A stretch of DNA of 64,000 nt from positions 62,001-126,000 of the forward strand of contig JAQFVV010013092.1 in NCBI GenBank assembly GCA_028023455.1, written 5' to 3'. Below are positions 58,257-64,000 of this stretch, in pieces. The notes beneath the pieces were generated by a model. That model saw nothing but the letters and a program-made list of their open reading frames with translations. It was not told the origin of the DNA and did no database searches. Each line of letters starts with the position of its first letter. The stretch's first letter is position 1. This stretch comes from Epiperipatus broadwayi (lineage: Eukaryota; Onychophora; Udeonychophora; Euonychophora; Peripatidae). The position numbers and the translations under genes were made by a program.

Positions 58257-58417
58257 CATTATAAGATGTGATATGTTGGACTATTGCCATCATTTATGAG
58301 TGTATGTTGAATGTATAGAAAATGTTGAATGTATAGAAAATTTTAAACTTTATTTAAACTTTCCAAATACAAACAACTTGTTAGTAATAACACACAAATA
58401 GACAATACAGGTTAGTA

Positions 58418-58466
58418 ATTACACAACATTTTGAGTAGTATTTCTCCACTCTTCTTCAGGTGTTGC
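58418..58466 (-). ncRNA. Hammerhead-like motif, family 5, damaged core
   Basis: CUGAAGA, stem GAGU...ACUC, AAAA in place of GAAA, then UGUUGUGU. Partner of 58737-58784. Confidence 0.4.
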
Positions 58467-58626
58467 TGGCCTATATGCACAGTGACAATATTTTCTTAGA
58501 AGTTGAACTCACACCTTTAGATTCTTGAGTATCGAATTTTAAGGCAAACACTCTTAGGAAAAAATAAAAAATAAAAATAATAATAATTAGCCTTATTATA
58601 TATATAAAAAAAAAGTTGCCTTTGAC

Positions 58627-58710
58627 AGAATAGCTCAGTTGGTAGAGTGTTTGTTTGCCTTAAAATTCGATACTCAAAAATCTAAGGGTGCGAGTTCAAC
58701 TTCTAAGCGA
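58627..58710 (+). other. tRNA-like pol III promoter segment
   Basis: AGCTCAGTTGGTAGAGT gives a good D-arm/A box. The B box GCGAGTTCAACTT is recognisable, but the anticodon region is too long and no acceptor stem forms, so it is not a working tRNA gene. It may serve as an internal promoter for the repeat. Confidence 0.55.
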
Positions 58711-58736
58711 ATATTGTCACTGTGCATATAGGCCAG

Positions 58737-58784
58737 CAACATCTGAAGAAGAGTAAAGGATACTACTACTCGAAACGTTGTGTA
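58737..58784 (+). ncRNA. Hammerhead-like motif, family 5
   Basis: Helix I ACAU/GUGU, core CUGAAGA (58743-58749, N7 = A is allowed), helix II GAGUA...UACUC, GAAA (58772-58775), minimal helix III A-CG-U, triplet GUU. An extra A follows the core. Helix III is the weakest part. Confidence 0.5.
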
Positions 58785-58926
58785 ATTACTAACCTGTATT
58801 GTCTATTTGTGTGTTATTACTAACAAGTTGTTTGTATTTGGAAAGTTTAAATAAAGTTTAAAATTTTCTATACATTCAACATACTCATAAATGATGGAAA
58901 TAGTCCAACATATCACATCTTATAAC

Positions 58927-59468
58927 ACTTCAGTGTAGCGATTATCAAATCAATTCTCATTTTTATTTAAATATAATTGGCAATTATTTTATTATCTTTT
59001 ACATTCACTTTACTTAATATTATTTATTTTCTAATGAATAAAGTGCCCACTTTGCTGTGTGTTATTTATTTATTTTACTATATACTTAACAATTGCTTCA
59101 GAATGGGTCTACAAGTTTGTCCATATTTAAAACCCATCAATTAAATAATTTAGTGAAATAATGTATAAAAGTACTATTACTGTTCGCTGTCAACATATGG
59201 TTTTTAAAATGGAAAAAAGACAATGGAAATGACATCACAGTTTCTGTTTTTTCGAGTAATATAATTTGTTTCTTTTATTTTTCTGCACTTGGGTTTTATG
59301 TTGAAAAATGTTAGTATATGCGTTATCCTGACAAATATATAAAAAAAATTATGTTGTTTTAATGTCAGTCTTCGGCAATAGAAATTAAATCACTTTATTT
59401 CTATTCTATATGTCAGAATTTTGTTTATCAGTAAGTATAATAATTCATTGCATAGTAGTATTGACTAT
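58927..59468. other. AT-rich DNA, no gene seen
   Basis: Nothing recognised. Confidence 0.5.
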
Positions 59469-59591
59469 AAGTTATTGGTTCAATACAAGCATTGATGGCC
59501 TAGCAGTTAGCATAGCTGCCTTCCAAGCAGCTGGCCCGGGTTCACTTCCTGGTCAACGCATTTGGCATATGAAAAAAAAAAGTCATTGGTT
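59469..59591 (+). mobile_element. tRNA-derived SINE, full length
   Basis: Body 59481-59580: CAAGCATTGATGG, A box GGCCTAGCAGTTAGCATAG, CTTCCAAGCAG, B box GGGTTCACTTCC, CATATGAAAAAAAAA. Flanking AAGTTATTGGTT and AAGTCATTGGTT are a target duplication with one mismatch. Confidence 0.88.
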
Positions 59592-60384
59592 TAAATGAAT
59601 AGAGATTGACAAATATCAAGATATTAAGACTACTTTTAAAAAAGCAAAAATGTTATGAATTTATAATAATGGATCAACAGTCCTAAACATCAACAGTTTA
59701 GTAGCTTTACTACAGGTGAGACTAGCTTTTTAAAAAGTGAGAGATATCCATTGTTAAAAATAAAAATGTGTAATCAATATCTGCATTAACATTTGTAAAT
59801 AAATACTACTACAGTGCATAATTGTTCATAAATAACATTGTGGGTAAAATGTTTCAACAATCTGGACAGATTGCCATCAGCTGCGGATTCTATATTAATA
59901 GGTAATGGACAAAACTATTAGTTTCATTTTAGAGCTTAACATAAACAGAAAAGTTCTGTGTTCAAATTATTATAACAAATGACTTTTCAGAATTTTTGTG
60001 AGCAGAAAGAACAAAAATCACAGTGCTTACATGGTCATTGCATAATTCAATATGAACAATAGTGACATAAATGAAATATAAATGAAAAGTGTACAAGAGA
60101 AAGATTTTGAATATATGAGGAAAGTATAAATGCCTATAGAAATAAGGGATGACATCTTGCAGTGCTGAGAATCAAATGGGCAATTCAGATGAACATTTGA
60201 GATGTGCAGATATTATTGGTGTTTTCAATAAAAAAATAAAAAAAGATCATATGTTGTATTAAATATAATAAAATAGTAATTATTGTAATAAAATAAAATG
60301 AAAATAATAAACAATGTTATTGAAGAGGTATATAGTGGATATCTTCTCTTTTTAAATGTATTGCAGATGGCTTACAAGTGAAGA
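59592..60384. other. AT-rich DNA with one hammerhead-like motif
   Basis: Apart from 59830-59895, nothing recognised. Confidence 0.5.
59830..59895 (-). ncRNA. Hammerhead-like stem-loop typical of PLE 3' ends
   Basis: Minus strand: CUGAUGG, perfect six-pair stem CAAUCU-GUCC-AGAUUG, UUGAAAC, AUUUUACCC. Core A9 is G and one extra U precedes GAAA, so it is likely inactive. No inverted partner is seen nearby. Confidence 0.4.
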
Positions 60385-62442
60385 TTTTTCTTTTCAGTTG
60401 CCTGATAGCTCTTAGCTGAAATATTATTTGAGAATTCTTGAAAGCAGAAAAATGATTGCATGTGAATAAATATTTTTTCTAATAGATATTTACAATCATG
60501 ACACACAAAAATAAATCAAGACTTCTATTTCCAGACAGCTGTGAAGTTGCCAGAAAAGACAGCAGTTAGAGTGTAAAGGCAGAGGATATGAAGAATCTCC
60601 AAATTGCAGACATAGGTTGCCATTTGATGATGACTTTTTACTTAGGTATCTATAACTGCAGATCATTTTCAAGTGAATGAAGATTGTAAGAATTGGAACA
60701 ATAACAATGTAACATTGAATGAGATATTATAGAACTTTCTGAAATTGGAAGAAGAGGTTAAAACAACTAATTTTAAAGTGGACATGTATTACAAAGACAC
60801 AAATATTGGAAGTACAAGTGGAGTAGAATTTATTATGAATAAAAAGTGGAAGAACAATATTGTGGAGATTGACCATATATCAGACAGAGTGGCAAGATTA
60901 GTTATTTAACTTAATAGCAGATATCAAATGAAGATACTTCATACTTATGTCTTTAAAATTCTTATTGTGATGAATAAATAGATCAATTTTTATATGGATG
61001 TACAAAAAGCTTTTGATCAGACCAAACAACATTTTATAATTATCATGGAAAACTTTAATGCTAGAATTGGTAAACAAATGAAAGAGGAAATAATGTAGAT
61101 AAATTTGGTTATGGTGATAAAAATAAGAGAGGATATAGACTGGTGGACTTTGTAGACTAAGAAAAACTTTATATTATAATTTTTTTATTTTGAGAAAATG
61201 TTAAATAGACATGAAAACATCCAAGTAAAAGTACAGAACGATTGGAATTTATTTTTACTAAAAGAAAATATGTATTTTAAGATTGTAATGGTTTTAATAA
61301 ATTCACCACATGAGATGATCATTAATGCATGAGATGTAAAATACATATTAATCCAAAACTAGAGAAACAGAAATGATTAAGAAAAGCAATATTTATAATT
61401 GATACTTTTAATCTTCAGAAACATTCCAAAGACTTTAAATTAGAACTTGCAAATTGTTTTCTGGTATTAGAAGACTTTGCTCTTGTTTCAGAATTAAATA
61501 TATCAATAGGAAGATAACTAACACACTTTTACATGCTGCTACAAAGATTACTGGTGCAAAAAATAACAATTGACAAATAAAGTTTCTACTGACAGGAGAC
61601 AATCTATGAAGAAAAGAAAGAATATGAAAATATATAAAATTGATGCATTAAGAAGGGTTGAATATTTTAAATTTTGTAAAACGGTGTGAAAAAGAGTTCA
61701 TAATGATTTAAGAAAATATAATTGTATCAAGAAAAGTTATGAAAAAATCACAAGAGGGTAAAACATCTTTGTATCAAAAAAACATCTTATTTCTGTACTA
61801 AAAAAAAAAGATGGAATTATTACCAAAAAGTGAGATGACATCTGATATGGGTAGAAGTGTTTTTATCTATAATAATATAGCAATAAAAGTCAAAGAAAAA
61901 TGAAGAAGTGAGACATGCAATTAAATTTATGAAGAAGAAAAAATCTACAGGTAATGATGGGATTTTAATCAATATCTTAAAAAAATGAAATAAAAAAAGT
62001 TGTGGAAAAATAAAATACCAAATATCTAAATGATAAAGATATACCGGATGATTGGAAGAAGGCAGTATTAATATTAATATTTTAAAAAAAATGATAAAAA
62101 AGATATTAGAAATTACAGACTGTTCAATCTTTTATCAGCTCTATACAAATTTTTTACCAAAATAATTAACACCTTGTCTGCAGAGAGCATTGGATTTCAA
62201 TCAACCAAAAGAACAAGCTGGATTTAAAAGTGGTTTTAGTTCAGTGGATCATATCCATGTCTTGAGAGAAGCCATAGAAAGGATCAATGAATATAAATTG
62301 CCATTATGCTTTGGATTTGCAGATTATGAAAAGGCATTTGATTCTATAAGCATTTCTTCAGTAATTAAAGCATTAGATCATCAAGTTATAGACTGAGGAT
62401 ATTGTCATATTCTGAAGAATGTTTATAAAAATGCAACAGCAG

Positions 62443-62527
62443 TAAGCTTGTGTTTTAAGACCTATAGAGGTCCCTACCTTCGTATTTTTCAGACGCTTAT
62501 TTCTAAGGTTACAGCCTTAGTAAATTA
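62443..62527 (+). repeat. Half copy of the 56.7 kb palindromic element inside RTE copy C
   Basis: TAAGCTTGTG...CCTATAGAGGTCCCTACCTTCG...GCCTTAGTAA. It sits between the NATA and KITLKRV codons of the RTE frame; AGTAA borders both sides and may be the target duplication. Confidence 0.75.
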
Positions 62528-63095
62528 TTATTACATAATGATTTATAATAATAAAAAAATAACATTGAAAAGAGTGCACAACAGGATGACTCCATATCTC
62601 CAAAACTTTGTACAACAGTTTTGCAAAATGTATTTTGAGGAGTAAAATGAAAACCTAAGTGAATAAAAGTAAATAAAGATTATTTGAAAATGTTTCGAAC
62701 ATTAGATCTTATCAAAGATTAAAATACGTTATATATAGAATTAATGAATATGAGTTGCCATTTTGCATTGGATCTCCAAATAATGAAAAAGCATTTGATT
62801 TTACGAGGCGTTTATTTTTCTAGTGATATGAATTCAAAATATTATTAAATGCTGAATATTATTAATCAACAAGTAATATCATAGCTTAGTTTGTATGCTA
62901 ATGCTAAGAAGATTAACTTTGAAAAAATGGACAACAGGGCAATTTCATGTCTCCAAAAGTTTTATGCAGTTTTCCAGGAAGTATTTTGTGAAAGAAATTG
63001 AAAAGCTAAGGGAGTAAAATTAAATAAATAGTTATTTAAATTATCTAATTTTATAGATGATATGGGGTGGTTTTTTTTTTTGCAAATAATACTTT

Positions 63096-63168
63096 AAGTA
63101 ATATTTACTAAGGCTGTAGCCTCAAGAATATGCGATGTGATGTGATGCGTCTGAAAAATGCGAAGGTA
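63096..63168 (-). repeat. Second half copy of the 56.7 kb palindromic element
   Basis: AATATTTACTAAGGCTGTAGCC ... GCGTCTGAAAAATGCGAAGG, opposite in orientation to 62443-62527 and also inside RTE-derived sequence. A GATGTGATGTGATG run lies in it. Confidence 0.65.
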
Positions 63169-63830
63169 GAGTTAAGAAATCATAATAAAAAATAAAGATT
63201 AATAATCACAAATTAAAAGAAGTTAACAATTAGAAACATCTTGGTTAGATTATTAATACAGATGGAAACATAATGAATAAACCTAATCAAAGAATTAAAA
63301 CTGAAAGGAGTGCTTTTTGGTAGAAATTACTTAAATATTAAAAAGAAATATGGCTGTATGTTTGAAAAGAAAGTTTCTTAATAAATGTGTTTGAACAATT
63401 CTTGCACATGGACCTAATATTTGAACACTTAATAAAAGAGTAATACATATACTTCAGTAACTTAAGAATTATGGAGAAATGCATGTTAGAAATAACAAAA
63501 TGGAATCAAAGTCAAAATATGTTTATGAGAGAAGAAATAGTTATTATTGACATTATTTAAAGAATTAAGATACCAAAATCACGACTGAGATGAATTTATT
63601 GCTAGAAAAAATGTTAGTAGATAGGCAGATACAATTTTACACTGAGTTGCAAAAAAAATGCAAACATTCAGTAAGAATTCATATGAAAGACTCATAAATA
63701 AAATAAGATAGTTTGACGTGATGTGAAGGAAAGATGCTCTACAGTGGATTAGTAAAACTGAATTATTCTTGGAGAGATGTTTGTTTACAGTTGACCATTA
63801 ATCATTGAAAATGATGATGATGATGATAAT

Positions 63831-64000
63831 GAATTAAGAATATCTTGATTTCTGTTAAAATCTAAAAGAGTACGCTTCACCATGGTTTGCATTCAGTTAA
63901 ATTAATGAAAGATCAGTCCAACTTTACTAACTTGTACTAATGCTATTACTAACTTATTCAAAAAACTTAATCCTTCCTTTCTTCATGTCTTTATCAAACA
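63831..64000. other. Downstream of RTE copy C, shared with 45.2 kb
   Basis: 63920-64000 (CTAACTTGTACTAATG, CTAACTTATTCAAAAA, CTTTCTTCATGTC) resembles 45260-45345, downstream of RTE copy B. Confidence 0.5.

Larger units (their letters stand above)
58257..58926. repeat. Palindrome with tRNA-like segment and hammerhead-like motif (PLE-type 3' end)
   Basis: Arms 58257-58556 and 58641-58926 around an 84-bp loop. The left arm has a small extra duplication (TGTTGAATGTATAGAAAA). The right side holds a tRNA-like stretch with A box TAGCTCAGTTGGTAGAG (58632-58648) and B box GGTGCGAGTTCAACTT (58687-58702); the left arm lacks the A box. Outer parts contain a hammerhead-like motif on each strand. Confidence 0.8.
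60385..63830 (+). pseudogene. RTE-clade LINE, copy C, most complete of the family
   Basis: Plus strand, in order: endonuclease pieces (KDTNIGSTSGVEFIMNKKWK, SDRVARLVI, ENFNARIGK); linker (RRVEYFKFCKTV); RT fingers (NYRLFNLLSALYKFFTKII); the 68-codon frame 62190-62396 with QPKEQAGFKSGFSSVDHIHV and LCFGFADYEKAFDSI (motif A); KNVYKNATA; RMTPYLQNFVQQF (motif B region); and 3' fragments to a GATGATGATGATGAT tail at 63803-63820. At 62700-63070 the RT segment is partly repeated by a second, more diverged copy, so two RTE insertions are probably nested. A half palindromic element interrupts at 62443-62527. Confidence 0.75.

Noticed and set aside
58627-58710. Functional tRNA gene
   Set aside because: A and B boxes are present, but there is no acceptor stem or proper anticodon arm, and it lies inside a palindromic repeat.

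Overview
The window looks like non-genic DNA from an animal nuclear genome, most likely an invertebrate. It is very AT-rich (about three quarters A+T by eye), poor in CpG over most of its length, uses the standard code, has GT-AG splice sites, and is packed with decayed retroelements. There is no bacterial gene organisation, rRNA or complete tRNA. I cannot place the species. Host coding sequence is scarce: one convincing exon on the minus strand (26718-26816) encodes part of an EMI domain like that at the N-terminus of TGFBI/periostin/midline-fasciclin proteins, and a second possible minus-strand exon lies at 43422-43499. The rest is intron or intergenic DNA.

Layout. 0-1 kb: ORF1 of a CR1/L2-like LINE (minus). 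1.67-2.52 kb: a large palindrome. 3.5 kb: a mariner fragment. 7.4-7.8 kb: a LINE 3' end. 10.0-13.5 kb and 19.5-19.8 kb: copies of a Penelope-like (PLE) repeat family carrying hammerhead ribozyme (HHR) motifs, with a PLE endonuclease pseudogene at 12.2-12.6 kb. 14.25-15.7 kb: an unusual CpG-containing stretch. 15.9-17.06 kb: a near-perfect head-to-head palindrome of a PLE 3' end with two GIY-YIG endonuclease reading frames. 20.55-20.77 kb: a small relative of it. 29.2-32.5, 44.2-45.15, 46.4-46.8 (minus) and 60.4-63.8 kb: four decayed RTE-clade LINEs. 33.95-35.3 kb: a third PLE between inverted arms. 36.3-36.9 kb: a 408-bp-period direct repeat with an excellent HHR in each unit. 38.3-41.7 and 48.8-50.2 kb: two L1/Tx1-like LINEs (minus). 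47.2-48.1, 50.3-52.6 and 52.6-53.1 kb: jockey/CR1-group LINE pieces (plus) joined by (ATT)n tracts. 53.1-56.4 kb: a nearly complete endonuclease/RT LINE (minus). 56.7, 57.8 and 58.3-58.9 kb: palindromic elements, two of them pairing HHR-like motifs with tRNA-like pol III sequences. Five copies of a ~100-bp tRNA-derived SINE are scattered from 37.9 to 59.6 kb, most with clear target-site duplications.

The main biological signal is the density and variety of self-cleaving-ribozyme-like motifs linked to Penelope-type elements, and the way they are arranged: most sit in inverted, palindromic pairs so that each strand carries a motif. At least three motif families have independent sequences but the same architecture (CUGANGA - hairpin - GAAA - tiny helix III - cleavage triplet), and one family shows compensatory base changes in helix I. 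The PLE endonuclease frames beside them explain the likely source of mobility; the non-coding HHR repeats look like non-autonomous derivatives.
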